From assembly GCF_016793825.1 (NCBI RefSeq), contig NZ_JAEULM010000019.1, positions 186,001-250,000 on the forward strand: a DNA stretch of 64,000 bases, read 5' to 3'. Below the pieces are notes generated by a model. The model worked only from the letters and a program-made list of their open reading frames with translations. It was not told the DNA's origin and made no database searches. The translations under genes were made by a program, and so were the position numbers. Positions 26,039 to 35,549 of the stretch are shown one piece after another. Origin of the DNA: Sphingopyxis sp. GTDB lineage: Bacteria > Pseudomonadota > Alphaproteobacteria > Sphingomonadales > Sphingomonadaceae. The first letter of the stretch is position 1. The number at the start of each line of letters is the position of its first letter.

Positions 26039-26806
26039 ATGCTCGACAAAACCGACCTTCACCGCCGCATCGAAACGCCCGACATGAAAGACTATGGCGT
26101 CTATCTGGCGGTCGATCGCCTGCTCGACTGCCAAAAGCCGCTTTCCGACCTCTGCACGCCCGACGAACTCCAGTTCCAGATCGTCCATCAGGTCGAGGAA
26201 TTATGGATGAAGCTGATCGCCTTCACCCTCGGCGAAATCGGCGATCATATGGCGGCGCGCGAAACGATGCGCATTCTCACTCTCTTCGACCGCGTGAACC
26301 GTATCATGCGCTTGATGACCAGCCAGCTTGCGCTGCTCGAGACGATGAGCCCGTTCGACTATCAGTCGATCCGCCTCCAGCTCGGCAACGGGTCGGGACA
26401 GGAAAGCCCCGGCTTCCAGACGTTGCTGACGATTCCGCAGCCGCTGTGGGTCCAGTATAAGGCGGCCTATCTGGAACCCGCCGGCCGCACCGTCGCCGAC
26501 GTCTATGACATCGGGTACAAGCATGACGACGCCTATATGGTCGCCGAGGCCCTCGTCGAATTCGACGAACAGTTCCAGATATTCCGAGCGGTTCACATCT
26601 ATCTGATCCACCGTTCGATCGGGATGGGATCAAAGTCGCTGAAGGGGCGACCGGTCGAACTGCTCAATGCGGGCACGCGGCACCGCTTCTTCCCCGAGCT
26701 TTGGGATATCCGATGGGAGATGACCGACCGCTGGGGCGCCGAATATGGCGTGAAGCGCGACAGCATCAGTAGCCCGTCGGCCGCCGGACACGGCAGCGGG
26801 CTGTGA
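26039..26806 (+). CDS. kynA: Tryptophan 2,3-dioxygenase family protein, divergent C-terminus
   Basis: 255 residues. Tryptophan 2,3-dioxygenase opens the indole ring to give N-formylkynurenine. The family features present are DELQFQIVHQVEELWMKLI (Phe46 and His50 of the indole pocket), SIRLQLGNGSGQ (Arg112, carboxylate-binding), the heme-ligand His186 in FRAVHIYLIHRSIG, and RHRFFPELWDIR. The normal GTGGTSG loop that follows the heme ligand is replaced by MGSKSLKGRPVELL at equal length. So the enzyme may accept a modified tryptophan. It overlaps kynU by 4 bases; RBS AAAGGAG. Confidence 0.83.
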   Translation: MLDKTDLHRRIETPDMKDYGVYLAVDRLLDCQKPLSDLCTPDELQFQIVHQVEELWMKLIAFTLGEIGDHMAARETMRILTLFDRVNRIMRLMTSQLALLETMSPFDYQSIRLQLGNGSGQESPGFQTLLTIPQPLWVQYKAAYLEPAGRTVADVYDIGYKHDDAYMVAEALVEFDEQFQIFRAVHIYLIHRSIGMGSKSLKGRPVELLNAGTRHRFFPELWDIRWEMTDRWGAEYGVKRDSISSPSAAGHGSGL

Positions 26807-27930
26807 ACGCTACGCTGCTGCCGGAAGCGGTCGCCGACCGCTTCCACCTGCCGCCCGGCGCCATTTACCTCAAAAGCCACAGCGTCGGTTGCCAACCGCG
26901 TGCGGCCGAGGCGGCGCTCCGCGACAGGCTGTTGGCGCCGTGGCGCGAAGCCGGCGAGGCGTGGCCCCACTGGCTCAGCGCGATCGACGAATGGCGCGCG
27001 GCGCTCGGCCGGCTGATCGAGGTCGAGGCACGCGACATCTGTCCCGCGACCAACGTCAGCGCGGCGCTTTCACGCTACATCTCGGCGCTGGGACAGGCGA
27101 CCGAACGCCGCACGATCCTGCTCGCGCCGAGTGCGTTTCCGACGATCGGCTATGTCGCGAGCGGGCTCGCCGCGGCGGGCTGGACGACACGCTATCTGCC
27201 GGACGACGCCGACGTTCGCGACGCCGCGAGCTGGCGCGCGGCGCTGGCGGAAGACGTCGCGCTTGTCGTCGCGATGCATGTCAGTTCGAACAGCGGCGCG
27301 CTGGCCGACCTTGCCGCGGTTTCCGCCGTGGCGAGGGCAGCGGGCGCACGCTGTATTGCCGACTGCGCGCAATCGGTCGGAGTGGTGCCCGTGACGCCCG
27401 CCGAATGGGGCGTCGATGCCGTGCTTGGTACCAGCGTCAAATGGCTGTGCGGCGGTCCGGGCGCGGCGTGGATATGGGTCGCGCCGCATGACCGCGTTGC
27501 CCTGGCCCCGATGGAGCGCGGCTGGTGGAGCCACGAATATCCCTTCGAAATGAACATCCGAGACTTCCGCTATGCCCCCGACGCCCGGCGCTGGTGGGGT
27601 GGCACCCCCGACGTCGCGCCGTTCATCCTGTCCGCGGCCGGGATTGGCGAAATAGCCGCGATCGGGATCGACCGAATTCAGGCCCACAACCGGACGTTGC
27701 AGGCGATGCTGCGCGATGCGCTCGAACCCCTGACGCCGCAATGGCGCTGGCCGCAGGGTGCGATCGGCGGAACATTATGCATCGACACCGGTACCGACCA
27801 GCCGCGCGTTGCTGCCGCGTTCGCGGCGCGCGACATCGGTGTCGATTTCCGCGGACCCATCGTTCGCCTCTCGTTCCACGCTTACAACGGCGTGGCCGAT
27901 GTCGAGGCGGCGGTGGCCGCCTTCGCCTAG
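26803..27930 (+). CDS. kynU: Kynureninase-like PLP enzyme (class V aminotransferase fold)
   Basis: 375 residues, shorter than typical kynureninases (about 410). The PLP lysine lies in VLGTSVKWLCGGPGAAWIWV, and the GWWSHEYPFEMN and WWGGTPDVAPFILSA stretches match kynureninase. It would split kynurenine to anthranilate and alanine. The overlap with the dioxygenase gene suggests one two-step route. The intervening formamidase (KynB) is not here; the nearby amidase at 27941 is on the opposite strand. Other class V enzymes are possible but less likely. Confidence 0.82.
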   Translation: MNATLLPEAVADRFHLPPGAIYLKSHSVGCQPRAAEAALRDRLLAPWREAGEAWPHWLSAIDEWRAALGRLIEVEARDICPATNVSAALSRYISALGQATERRTILLAPSAFPTIGYVASGLAAAGWTTRYLPDDADVRDAASWRAALAEDVALVVAMHVSSNSGALADLAAVSAVARAAGARCIADCAQSVGVVPVTPAEWGVDAVLGTSVKWLCGGPGAAWIWVAPHDRVALAPMERGWWSHEYPFEMNIRDFRYAPDARRWWGGTPDVAPFILSAAGIGEIAAIGIDRIQAHNRTLQAMLRDALEPLTPQWRWPQGAIGGTLCIDTGTDQPRVAAAFAARDIGVDFRGPIVRLSFHAYNGVADVEAAVAAFA

Positions 27931-27943
27931 GGTCAGGACCCTA
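27928..27943. terminator. Palindrome TAGGGTCAGGACCCTA carrying two stop codons
   Basis: Its first three bases are the kynU stop (TAG, 27928-27930) and its last three, read on the minus strand, are the amidase stop (27943-27941). It is the same core as at 14361-14378. Likely a bidirectional end-of-gene element. Confidence 0.65.
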
Positions 27944-29365
27944 AAGCATCGGCCGCCGGTCGAACCATGGCTGCGCGATTTCGAGCTGCGTCGCGAGCTG
28001 AAGCAACAGCGCTTCCTCGCCGAAGCGGCCAACGAACTGCGTCCCCATCGGCAGGCCTTCGGGCGTCCACCACAGCGGCAGGCTGACTGCGGGCTGGCCG
28101 GTGGCATTCTGGATCGCCGTGAAAGGGACATAATTGGTCATGGCGCCGAACCCGACCGCGACATCGTCGCTGTCGAGCGGAAAGCTGCCGTTGCGCGGCG
28201 GCGGCGCACCCAGCGTCGGCGTGATCCAGACGTCATAATTGGCGTGCCAGGCGGCAACCGCACGCGCCATCTGCTGAAGCTGGAAGATCGCGCCCCAAAG
28301 CTGCGGTGCGCTGATCCCCTTCCCCATCATATAGAGACCGCGGGTCAGCCCTTCGAGATTGTCCGGGCCAGGCGTCTGCCCGGTCATCATCGCGATGCCG
28401 TCGATCTGCATCGCCGCGCCGCTCGACCAGATGGCCATGAACGCCGGAACCATCGCCGCGTTATCGACCGGCGGCGAGGCCTCCTCGACATGATGGCCTA
28501 GGCTTTCGCAAAGCTTCGCGGCATGGTCTACCGCAGCAACCGCCTGCGGATCGAGCGCAGCGCCACCCGGCGCGGTGCGGGCAAAGGCGATCCGCAACGT
28601 CGGGCACGCCGCCTCGGCGGCGCGGCGCCAGCTTGGCGGAGCGGGTGGCGCCGCATAAGGATCGCCCGGTTCGGCGCCCGCCGTCACGTCGAGCATCGCC
28701 GCCGTGTCGCGCACGGTCCGGCTGACGACATGTTCGGCGGCAAGCCCGCCCATCACGTCGCCGAGCATCGGGCCCAGCGGGTTGCGCCCGCGGGTCGGCT
28801 TCAATCCGACCAGCCCGTTGCAACTCGCCGGGATGCGTATCGACCCGCCGCCGTCGTTCGCATGCGCAACCGGGACCATCCCGCCGGCCACCGCCGCACC
28901 CGACCCGCCGGACGACCCGCCGGTCGAATGATCGCGGTTCCAGGGATTGCACGCCGGCCCGTAAAGCTTGCTCTCGGTCGTCGCGACGACGCCGAATTCG
29001 GGGACATTGGTCTTGCCGAGCGGTATCAGCCCACCGGCGAGAAAACGCTGCACCAGCGTCGCGGTAAAGGGCATCGGCACCGGCGGCGAAATGCGCGACC
29101 CGTTCCGCGTCGGCCAGCCGGCCAGATCGCCCAATATGTCCTTGAGCAGAAAGGGCACGCCCTTGAACGGCCCGTCGGGCAGGCCCCCTTTCGCCCGTTC
29201 GCGCGCGCCGTCGAAGTCGGTGAAGATCACCGCGTTCAGGCACGGATTGAGCGCCTCGACCCGCTCGATCGCGGTATCGACGAGCTCCAGCGGCGACACG
29301 TCACCCTTTGCGACAAGACCCGCCAGACCAAGCGCGTCGTAACGATCATATTCGGCGAAGCTCAT
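27941..29365 (-). CDS. Amidase-signature hydrolase
   Basis: 474 residues. It hydrolyses an amide bond to an acid and an amine. The Ser-cisSer-Lys triad region is present: the Lys in [16 protein letters not shown] and the serines in [19 protein letters not shown] and [19 protein letters not shown]. The start at 29365 ([17 protein letters not shown]) has AGGGAAAG upstream. It is the third gene of an operon with an alcohol dehydrogenase and a D-aminoacylase. The substrate is not known; aryl- or acyl-amides are typical. Confidence 0.9.
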   Translation of the reverse strand: MSFAEYDRYDALGLAGLVAKGDVSPLELVDTAIERVEALNPCLNAVIFTDFDGARERAKGGLPDGPFKGVPFLLKDILGDLAGWPTRNGSRISPPVPMPFTATLVQRFLAGGLIPLGKTNVPEFGVVATTESKLYGPACNPWNRDHSTGGSSGGSGAAVAGGMVPVAHANDGGGSIRIPASCNGLVGLKPTRGRNPLGPMLGDVMGGLAAEHVVSRTVRDTAAMLDVTAGAEPGDPYAAPPAPPSWRRAAEAACPTLRIAFARTAPGGAALDPQAVAAVDHAAKLCESLGHHVEEASPPVDNAAMVPAFMAIWSSGAAMQIDGIAMMTGQTPGPDNLEGLTRGLYMMGKGISAPQLWGAIFQLQQMARAVAAWHANYDVWITPTLGAPPPRNGSFPLDSDDVAVGFGAMTNYVPFTAIQNATGQPAVSLPLWWTPEGLPMGTQFVGRFGEEALLLQLATQLEIAQPWFDRRPML

Positions 29366-29375
29366 GACACTTTCC

Positions 29376-30386
29376 CTAGATATCGACGACGATCTTGCCG
29401 AAATGCGCATTCGCGATCTGGTGCCGGAACGCATCGGTCAGGCGTTCGAGCGGGAAATGGTCGCTGATCACCGGCCGGATGCCGTTCGCCTCGATCCCGG
29501 CGATCATCGCCAATTGCTGTTGCCGGCTCCCGACCGTCAGCCCCTGCACGCGCAGATTCTTCGCCATCAACAGCGCGGTCTGTACCGGCCCGGCAAAACC
29601 CGCGAGCACGCCGATCAGCGCGACATGGCCGCCGACCCGCGCCGCGACCATCGACTGATCAAGCGTACCGGCGCCACCGATCTCGACCACCGTATCGACC
29701 CCGCGTCCATCGGTCAGAGCCATCGCCTTCGCGCCCCACGCCGGCTCTGCCTTGTAATTCACCAGTTCGTCGGCGCCGAGCGCCTTCAGGCGTTCCAGTT
29801 TCTCGTCCGACGAACTGGTCGCGATCACCCGGGCGCCGGCGGCCTTGGCGAACTGCAAGGCAAAGACCGAAACGCCGCCGCTGCCCTGCACCAGCACGGT
29901 CGACCCCGGTTCGGTCCGGCCGTCGACGAACAGCGCGCGCCATGCCGTCAGCCCGGCACAGGTCAGCGTCGCCGCTTCGGCCGCCGAATAACCCATCGGC
30001 ACGCGGGTAAACCAATGCTGCGGCGTCACGACCGCCGAGCGTGCATAGCCGTCGATCCCGTCGCCGGGCACCCCGGTGAAGGCGCTCGTCGGCGGGGCGC
30101 CATCGTTCCATTCGGGAAAGAATGTCGACACGACCAGATCGCCGGGGATGAATTGGGTGACGCCCTCGCCGACCGCTTCCACTGTTCCGGCACCGTCGGA
30201 CATCGGGATGCGGCCGTCGGCGCTGGGGATCAGCCCGGCCACGACGGCATAATCGTGAAAGTTGAGCGACGACGCCGCCAGCCGGACCCGAATCTCGCCC
30301 GGCCCCGGCGAACCGGGGTCGGCGAGATCGGTCGAGATCAGATTGTCGAGGGAGGCCGGTGCGCGGAGCCTGATCGCCCGCATCAT
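29376..30386 (-). CDS. Zinc-free MDR alcohol dehydrogenase/quinone reductase
   Basis: 336 residues of the medium-chain dehydrogenase/reductase superfamily. The N-terminal GroES-like domain reads VRLAASSLNFHDYAVVAG and contains no catalytic-zinc Cys/His set. The Rossmann part has LVQGSGGVSVFALQFAKAAG and GVDTVVEIGGAG. It is predicted to be an NADP(H)-dependent reductase of the quinone-oxidoreductase type. ATGs at 30386 or 30383 overlap the preceding gene's stop. It ends 10 bases before the amidase start. Confidence 0.87.
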   Translation of the reverse strand: MMRAIRLRAPASLDNLISTDLADPGSPGPGEIRVRLAASSLNFHDYAVVAGLIPSADGRIPMSDGAGTVEAVGEGVTQFIPGDLVVSTFFPEWNDGAPPTSAFTGVPGDGIDGYARSAVVTPQHWFTRVPMGYSAAEAATLTCAGLTAWRALFVDGRTEPGSTVLVQGSGGVSVFALQFAKAAGARVIATSSSDEKLERLKALGADELVNYKAEPAWGAKAMALTDGRGVDTVVEIGGAGTLDQSMVAARVGGHVALIGVLAGFAGPVQTALLMAKNLRVQGLTVGSRQQQLAMIAGIEANGIRPVISDHFPLERLTDAFRHQIANAHFGKIVVDI

Positions 30387-32122
30387 TCGGCCGCCATTGC
30401 CATTTCGACCCGCTGCGGACCGCGAATGACGCCGCCCGGCGTCGGGCCCTGCATCGCGCCATCCCGGAAGGTGACGACGCCCGACTTCACCGTCGCGACA
30501 TAGCCATCCGCCTTTTGAAGCAGCCGCTTGCCGCCCGCCGGCAAGTCGAACGCGAGCCACGGTTTACCGAGCTTCAGCGCTTCCATGTCGATGACGTTCA
30601 GGTCGGCGAGATAGCCGGGCGCAAGGACGCCGCGATCTTCGAGTCCATAAAGGATCGCCGTATCGCGGCACTGGCGCTTGATCGCATGTTCCAGCGCGAC
30701 GCGGGCACCCGCGCGGTCGCGGACCCAGTGCTGGAGCATGAAGGTGGGCGACGCCGCGTCACAAATCGTCCCGCAATGCGCGCCACCATCCGACAGGCTG
30801 TTTACCGTGTCGTCCGCCGCCTGCAGGTCCTCAAGGAAATTGAGGTTCCCGTCGCGGTAGTTGAGGATCGGGAAATAGATGAAGCCCTTGCCATCGTCTT
30901 TCATCAGCAGGTCATAGGCATATTCGGCAGGCGAAACGCCCGCCGCCGCGGCGCGTGCCATGATGCTTTCATCCATGCGCGGTTCGTAATTGAAGTCCGG
31001 ATCCATCTCGAAGTGAACCGGCCAGCCTTCGGCGACGACTTTCAGGAAGTCGAGAATGTCGCTTTCCGGCCAGACATTGCCCTCCTCGACCATCCGCTTC
31101 TTGAAGGCCGGATCCTTGAGCTTCGCGAGTTGCGTTTCCCAAGGCAGGTCGATGATCTCGTTCCATGCGGGCTTGAACCGGAAGGGGTGGACGGTGCCCT
31201 GCCACGCCATGATGATACCATTGCCGCGCAGCGCGATCTGCGCGACGATGTTGGCGCCGGTCGCATTCTGGCTCCGCATTTCCTCTATCTGCTCCTCAAG
31301 CGGCAGCTCCTTGGCGATCGATTGCAGCGCGGCAAAGGTTACCGGCAGGCCAGTTTCGCGGCTGAGGTCGCCCATCCACTGAAACTCGTTCCATTCGCGT
31401 TTCAGGTCGCTCGCCATTTCGAACACGCCATAGCCGACGCGGCCCATCGCGCGGCCGATCGCGATCAGTTCCTCGGCCGTCGCGGTGGTGCCGGGGACGA
31501 GCTCGCCATCGATCGATTTGTGCAGGACGGTGCGGCTGGTCGAAAAGCCGAGCGCGCCGGCGCGCACGCCTTCCTCGACGATCCGCGACATCTCGGCGAT
31601 GTCGGCGTCGGTCGGGATCGCGCCGGGCTTTTCGCGGTCGCCCAGCACATAGGCACGCACGGCGCCGTGCGGCACATGACAGGCGACATCGACGGTGCGC
31701 GGCAACTTTTCGAGCGCGTCCATATATTCGGGAAAGGTTTCCCAATCCCACGACATGCCTTCGGCAAGCGCGGTGCCGGGGATATCCTCCACCCCTTCCA
31801 TCAACGAGATCAACCATTCGTGGCGATCGGGCTTGGCGGGAGCGAAACCGACGCCGCAATTGCCCATGACGACGGTGGTTACGCCGTGCCAGCTTGACGG
31901 CGCCATTTCGGCATCCCACGTCGCCTGCCCGTCATAATGGGTGTGAACATCGACGAACCCCGGCGTGACGATCTTGCCGCCCGCATCGATCTCCTCGCGC
32001 CCGGCGCCAAGATTCTGGCCCACCGCGACGATGCGATCGCCAGCGACCGCGACGTCCGCGACAAAGGGCGTTCCGCCCGAACCGTCGACGACCGTGCCGC
32101 CGCGAATCACCAGATCATGCAT
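30383..32122 (-). CDS. N-acyl-D-amino-acid deacylase-type amidohydrolase
   Basis: 579 residues. This amidohydrolase-fold family removes the acyl group from N-acyl-D-amino acids, using zinc. The motifs are the beta-rich start [15 protein letters not shown], the metal site [19 protein letters not shown], the [20 protein letters not shown] loop with the catalytic Asp, and the closing [17 protein letters not shown]. The start at 32122 (MHDLVIRGG) has GGGAGAG upstream. It leads the operon with the dehydrogenase and amidase. The exact acyl-amino acid is unknown. Confidence 0.9.
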   Translation of the reverse strand: MHDLVIRGGTVVDGSGGTPFVADVAVAGDRIVAVGQNLGAGREEIDAGGKIVTPGFVDVHTHYDGQATWDAEMAPSSWHGVTTVVMGNCGVGFAPAKPDRHEWLISLMEGVEDIPGTALAEGMSWDWETFPEYMDALEKLPRTVDVACHVPHGAVRAYVLGDREKPGAIPTDADIAEMSRIVEEGVRAGALGFSTSRTVLHKSIDGELVPGTTATAEELIAIGRAMGRVGYGVFEMASDLKREWNEFQWMGDLSRETGLPVTFAALQSIAKELPLEEQIEEMRSQNATGANIVAQIALRGNGIIMAWQGTVHPFRFKPAWNEIIDLPWETQLAKLKDPAFKKRMVEEGNVWPESDILDFLKVVAEGWPVHFEMDPDFNYEPRMDESIMARAAAAGVSPAEYAYDLLMKDDGKGFIYFPILNYRDGNLNFLEDLQAADDTVNSLSDGGAHCGTICDAASPTFMLQHWVRDRAGARVALEHAIKRQCRDTAILYGLEDRGVLAPGYLADLNVIDMEALKLGKPWLAFDLPAGGKRLLQKADGYVATVKSGVVTFRDGAMQGPTPGGVIRGPQRVEMAMAAE

Positions 32123-32452
32123 GTCCGCTCTCCCAATTTTTGGTTTCAGGAGAAAACCTATCACGGATTGGCGAGATGCCAAGCGCTTTGGCCAGGTGCT
32201 TAAAGCGACAAAAGACACGCATCGGCGCATCGTTTCTGTCTCCTTTGTCGCTTTAGCGGCGGACAGCCCATGGCCGGCGCCTCCTCGTTGAGTCGCGAAA
32301 GCGTCTGCACGGAGCGGTACGGAACATCGACCGGATGCTCGCATGGCGGAACGATGTAGGAAAGCGCCAGTACGCGACCCGCGCAAGAATAGGCGCGCGA
32401 AGCGGACCGCAAGCCGCTATCGTGCCGCAACGAACGAAAGGGAGTCGCTACC
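32123..32452. other. 330-base divergent intergenic region
   Basis: It separates the amidohydrolase operon from the methyltransferase gene. It contains the inverted repeat at 32201-32255, described separately, and should hold the two promoters. No protein-like frame was trusted; an in-frame extension of the amidohydrolase to 32386 is atypical in composition. Confidence 0.5.
32201..32255. repeat. 12-base perfect inverted repeat, 31-base spacer
   Basis: TAAAGCGACAAA at 32201-32212 and TTTGTCGCTTTA at 32244-32255. In RNA this forms a stem on either strand, so it could be a leader hairpin, a terminator for readthrough, or a pair of repressor half-sites. No target can be named. Confidence 0.5.
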
Positions 32453-33202
32453 ATGATCCGTCCGCTTACCCTCGCCCTCCTGCTTGCGGTCGCCGCGCCG
32501 CCAGTCGTCGCGAAGCAGGCACCCGCCCCGGACTATAAGGCGGCGCTCGCCGATCCCGCGCGCCCCGCCGCCGACCGCGACCGCGATGCGGCACGCAAGC
32601 CGGCGGAGCTGCTGGCCTTTGCCGGGGTCAAACCGGGACAGAGCGTCGGCGATTTCGTGATGGGCGGCGGCTATGTAACCCGTCTCCTCGCCGCCGCGGT
32701 GGGGTCCTCGGGCAAGGTCTATGCCTTCCAGCCCGCCGAGTTCATCGCGTTCAAGAAACAATATGGTGACGATCAGGCCGCAGTCGATGCCGCCTATGCC
32801 AATGTCGACGCCGTCGGCGGCCCCTTTGCGGCCCCCGCTTTCCCCGCGCCCCTAGACGTCATCATTACCGTCCAGAATTTCCACGACCTCTATCTGAAGC
32901 CCTTTCCCGAAGGCACCGGCGACAAGGCGAGCGCGGCGCTGTTCGCAGCGCTGAAACCCGGCGGCGCGCTGATCGTCGTTGACCACAGCGCCGCCGACGG
33001 CAGCGGCACCACATTGTCGGACAGCCTTCACCGCATCGACAAGGCGGCGGTCGTCGCCGCGCTGACCAAGGCGGGTTTCAAGCTGGAGGCGGAGAGCGAT
33101 CTTTATGCGCGCGCCGATGATCCGCGCACCGCGAACGTCTTTGATCCCGCCATTCGCGGCAAGACCGACCAGTTCACGCTGCGCTTTCGCAAACCGGGAT
33201 GA
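32453..33202 (+). CDS. Exported class I SAM-methyltransferase-like protein
   Basis: 249 residues. It has a signal peptide (MIRPLTLALLLAVAAPPVVA). The mature domain has a Rossmann methyltransferase layout: PGQSVGDFVMGGGYVTRLL (SAM-binding Gly motif in altered form), SGKVYAFQPAEF, DVIITVQNFHDL and LKPGGALIVVDHSA. This periplasmic methyltransferase-like family is widespread in Proteobacteria, with members opening in PxRPxxDRxRDxxRKPxE. Because SAM is cytoplasmic, the true activity is uncertain. The next gene starts 4 bases later. Confidence 0.83.
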   Translation: MIRPLTLALLLAVAAPPVVAKQAPAPDYKAALADPARPAADRDRDAARKPAELLAFAGVKPGQSVGDFVMGGGYVTRLLAAAVGSSGKVYAFQPAEFIAFKKQYGDDQAAVDAAYANVDAVGGPFAAPAFPAPLDVIITVQNFHDLYLKPFPEGTGDKASAALFAALKPGGALIVVDHSAADGSGTTLSDSLHRIDKAAVVAALTKAGFKLEAESDLYARADDPRTANVFDPAIRGKTDQFTLRFRKPG

Positions 33203-33206
33203 TGGT

Positions 33207-33518
33207 ATGACCAGCGACGACGAAGACTATGTCTATGACGAGGCGAGCGGCGAATGGCTGTCTGCGAGCGATGCGCGCGAACGGGCGGCCGCCGCCAATG
33301 CGTTACCCGAAGCCAAGGACGCGGTCGGCAATGTGCTGAACGATGGCGACTCGGTCGTCCTGATCAAGGATCTGCCGGTGAAGGGCGCGGGGCAGACGCT
33401 GAAGGTCGGCACCGTGATCAAGTCGATCCGGCTGACCGCCGATCCCGAAGAGGTCGACTGTCGCTACGAGGGGATCAAGGGGCTGGTGCTGCGAACGGAA
33501 TTCGTGCGCAAGCGTTAG
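33207..33518 (+). CDS. PhnA/YjdM-like protein lacking the zinc ribbon
   Basis: 103 residues. The C-terminal domain (VLNDGDSVVLIKDLPVKGAG and IKGLVLRTEFVRK) is the PhnA/YjdM fold. The N-terminus aligns in position with the zinc ribbon of those proteins but has no paired cysteines (EDYVYDEASGEWLSASDARE); the only Cys is at about residue 85. So zinc binding appears lost. E. coli YjdM was once linked to phosphonate use, but no phn genes are near here. Function unknown. Confidence 0.82.
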   Translation: MTSDDEDYVYDEASGEWLSASDARERAAAANALPEAKDAVGNVLNDGDSVVLIKDLPVKGAGQTLKVGTVIKSIRLTADPEEVDCRYEGIKGLVLRTEFVRKR

Positions 33519-33624
33519 GCGATCGCGCATTTGATCGGGATCGTCCCCGACCGTTCGTGTGGAGCAGGAATATAGTCCGGGCTTAACGCGCATCGGTTTG
33601 GAACGTGATCATAATTGATGGAAT

Positions 33625-33652
33625 CGTCATCCCGGCCTTCGCCGGGATGACG
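33625..33652. repeat. REP-like palindrome, GTCATCCCGGC type
   Basis: A perfect 12-base arm on each side of CTTC: CGTCATCCCGGC and GCCGGGATGACG. Further copies are at 43630-43706, 55462-55544 and 55871-55894. It lies between the converging PhnA-like and cupin genes. Confidence 0.85.
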
Positions 33653-33689
33653 AGATGAAAACCGCGTTTCAGTCCGCCCCAATCAAGCC

Positions 33690-34217
33690 CTAAGCCCGCG
33701 CCGAAGGCGGCCGTTCCTTGTCCCAGCGGGGCCGCGCGGCGTCCATTCCCGCGACGACCTTGTCCCAATAGGCCTCGGTTCGTCCCTGGAACTTCATGTC
33801 GAAATGCTCGACGGTGCGGAATTCCAGCACTTCGACGCCATCGGGTCCGGGCTTGTACGTATAGGGCACGTCGCTGCCGACGAAGAAGCCATCACCAGGT
33901 CCCAGCTCCTCGGTGCCAAGCTTCAGCGATCCCGCGATGATGTAATAGAGGCAGTCGGCGTCGTGACTGTGCAGCGGCAGGGCGAATCCGCTTTTGAACC
34001 AGGCATAGGTCAGGCTCATGTGCGGCAGTGCGAACAGCACCTTGGTCACATTCCCCTCGCCCACGCCCGCTCCGACCCAGCGGGCGATGCCAGCTTCGAC
34101 GATCGGCGTCAGCCCGGCGAGCGTCATCTTGTCGGTTTCGTCGAGGCCGGGCGCTTCGGCGCCCCGGAAAACCCGGAACGACGGCTGCGCTCCGGCCTTG
34201 TGGGCGGCTTCGGTCAT
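33690..34217 (-). CDS. Cupin-domain protein
   Basis: 175 residues with one small beta-barrel. The metal-site motif is FALPLHSHDADCLYYIIAGS, followed by GPGDGFFVGSDVPYTYKPG, the standard cupin 1 and 2 pair. It is predicted to bind a metal and a small acid or ester. The start at 34217 (MTEAAHKAGAQPSF) has GGGAGAGG upstream and lies 16 bases after the acyl-CoA dehydrogenase, so it is the last gene of that operon. Enzyme or binding protein is undecided. Confidence 0.83.
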   Translation of the reverse strand: MTEAAHKAGAQPSFRVFRGAEAPGLDETDKMTLAGLTPIVEAGIARWVGAGVGEGNVTKVLFALPHMSLTYAWFKSGFALPLHSHDADCLYYIIAGSLKLGTEELGPGDGFFVGSDVPYTYKPGPDGVEVLEFRTVEHFDMKFQGRTEAYWDKVVAGMDAARPRWDKERPPSARA

Positions 34218-34233
34218 GATCCTCTCCCTTCCG

Positions 34234-35529
34234 TCAAATCTTTCCGATCGTCTCCCTGCGCGGGCCAAGATAACCGAACAGATAGGCCCCGACCTTGCGC
34301 ATCTGGATTTCTTCCGCCCCCTCGGTGATCCGGTAGCGGCGGTGGTGGCGATAGATATGCTCGAACGGCTTGTGCCGCGAATAGCCGATGCCGCCATGGA
34401 CCTGCATCGCACGGTCGGCCGCTTCGCAGCATAGGCGGTTCGCCCAGTAATTGCACATGCTGACCTTGTCGGACAGCGTCCGCTCGATCTCCTTGTGCGG
34501 GGTGTTGTCCATGTCCCACGCGGTCTTGCGGATCAACAGGCGCAGCATTTCGGCCTGCGTCGCGAGCTCGACCAGCGGGAACTGGATCGCCTGATTCCTG
34601 GCCAGCGCCTCGCCGAACGGCTTGCGTGTCCGGGCATATCGGACGCTTTCCTCGATGCAGAAAACGGCCGCGCCGAGCGACGATGCGGCCTGGCGGATAC
34701 GGTTCTGGTGAACGAAGCTCTGCGCGATCGACAGCCCGCCGCCCTCCGGGCCCAGCCGCGCGTTGTCGGGCACCCACACGTCGGTGAACGTCATGCGCGG
34801 ATGATCGGTCGGCATGTTGAAGGTCCACATATATTCATCGACCGTCATACCCGGCGTCCCCGTCGGCACGAGCAGGCAGGTGATGCCCTTCGCATCGCCG
34901 TCCTCGCCGGCGGTGCGGCAGAAGGTTGCGCAATGCGTCGCGACATGCATGCCGGTGATCCACATCTTGCGGCCATTGATGAGCCAGCCGTCGACGCCGT
35001 CGCGCGTCTCGCGCACCGCGCGCGTTTCCATGTGCGTGGCGTCCGATCCGTGATCGGGTTCGGTCAAGCCAAAGGCGGTCCGGCGCTTGCCCTCGAACCC
35101 GCCGAGGATGAATTCCTGCTTCTGCTCCTCGCTCGTCGCGAATTGCTCGAACATCTCGACGAAGGGGAAATTGCCGACGATGCTGTGTTCGTTCTGCAGG
35201 TCGTTGTGGAGGCCAAGTCCCTTGGCGGCGAAATGTTCGCGGATCACCGCCATCCACAGGTTCGATCCGTCCTTGCCGCCATATTTCTTCGGCGCAGAGA
35301 AACGCCAATGGCCCGCCGCATCGGCCTTGCGCGTCGCCTGCCGCAGCAATTGTTCCCACTCGTGGCGCGGCAGGCCCTGATTGTCCCAGTCGGTGCGCGC
35401 ATGTTCGCGGCGATGGTCAAAGAAGCGGATGTTGTCGTCGGCCAGCTCCAGCGGCTTGATCTCGGCTTCGATGAAAGCATCGAGTTCCTCCAGATAGGCC
35501 TGCAAGTCGGCCGGCATCGCAAAATCCAT
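34234..35529 (-). CDS. Acyl-CoA dehydrogenase, ACAD10/11 (LvaC)-like
   Basis: 431 residues, FAD-dependent. It has the family's GLTEPDHGSDATHMETRA flavin loop, the AQSFVHQNRIRQAASSLGAA helix, and the ITEGAEEIQMRKVGAYLFG C-terminal block. The length and the KKYGGKDGSNLWMAVIREHF region recall the ACAD10/11 and LvaC group, which acts on 4-phospho- or 4-hydroxyacyl-CoA. This subgroup call is an inference from the fused kinase 20 bases upstream. ATG at 35529; electrons would go to EtfAB. Confidence 0.88.
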   Translation of the reverse strand: MDFAMPADLQAYLEELDAFIEAEIKPLELADDNIRFFDHRREHARTDWDNQGLPRHEWEQLLRQATRKADAAGHWRFSAPKKYGGKDGSNLWMAVIREHFAAKGLGLHNDLQNEHSIVGNFPFVEMFEQFATSEEQKQEFILGGFEGKRRTAFGLTEPDHGSDATHMETRAVRETRDGVDGWLINGRKMWITGMHVATHCATFCRTAGEDGDAKGITCLLVPTGTPGMTVDEYMWTFNMPTDHPRMTFTDVWVPDNARLGPEGGGLSIAQSFVHQNRIRQAASSLGAAVFCIEESVRYARTRKPFGEALARNQAIQFPLVELATQAEMLRLLIRKTAWDMDNTPHKEIERTLSDKVSMCNYWANRLCCEAADRAMQVHGGIGYSRHKPFEHIYRHHRRYRITEGAEEIQMRKVGAYLFGYLGPRRETIGKI

Positions 35530-35549
35530 CGTCTCTCTCCCGTTATTCT

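Noticed and set aside
26039-26806. Frameshift to explain the altered loop of the dioxygenase
   Set aside because: The frame resumes the family sequence (HRFFPELW) after an equal number of residues, so it is a substitution.
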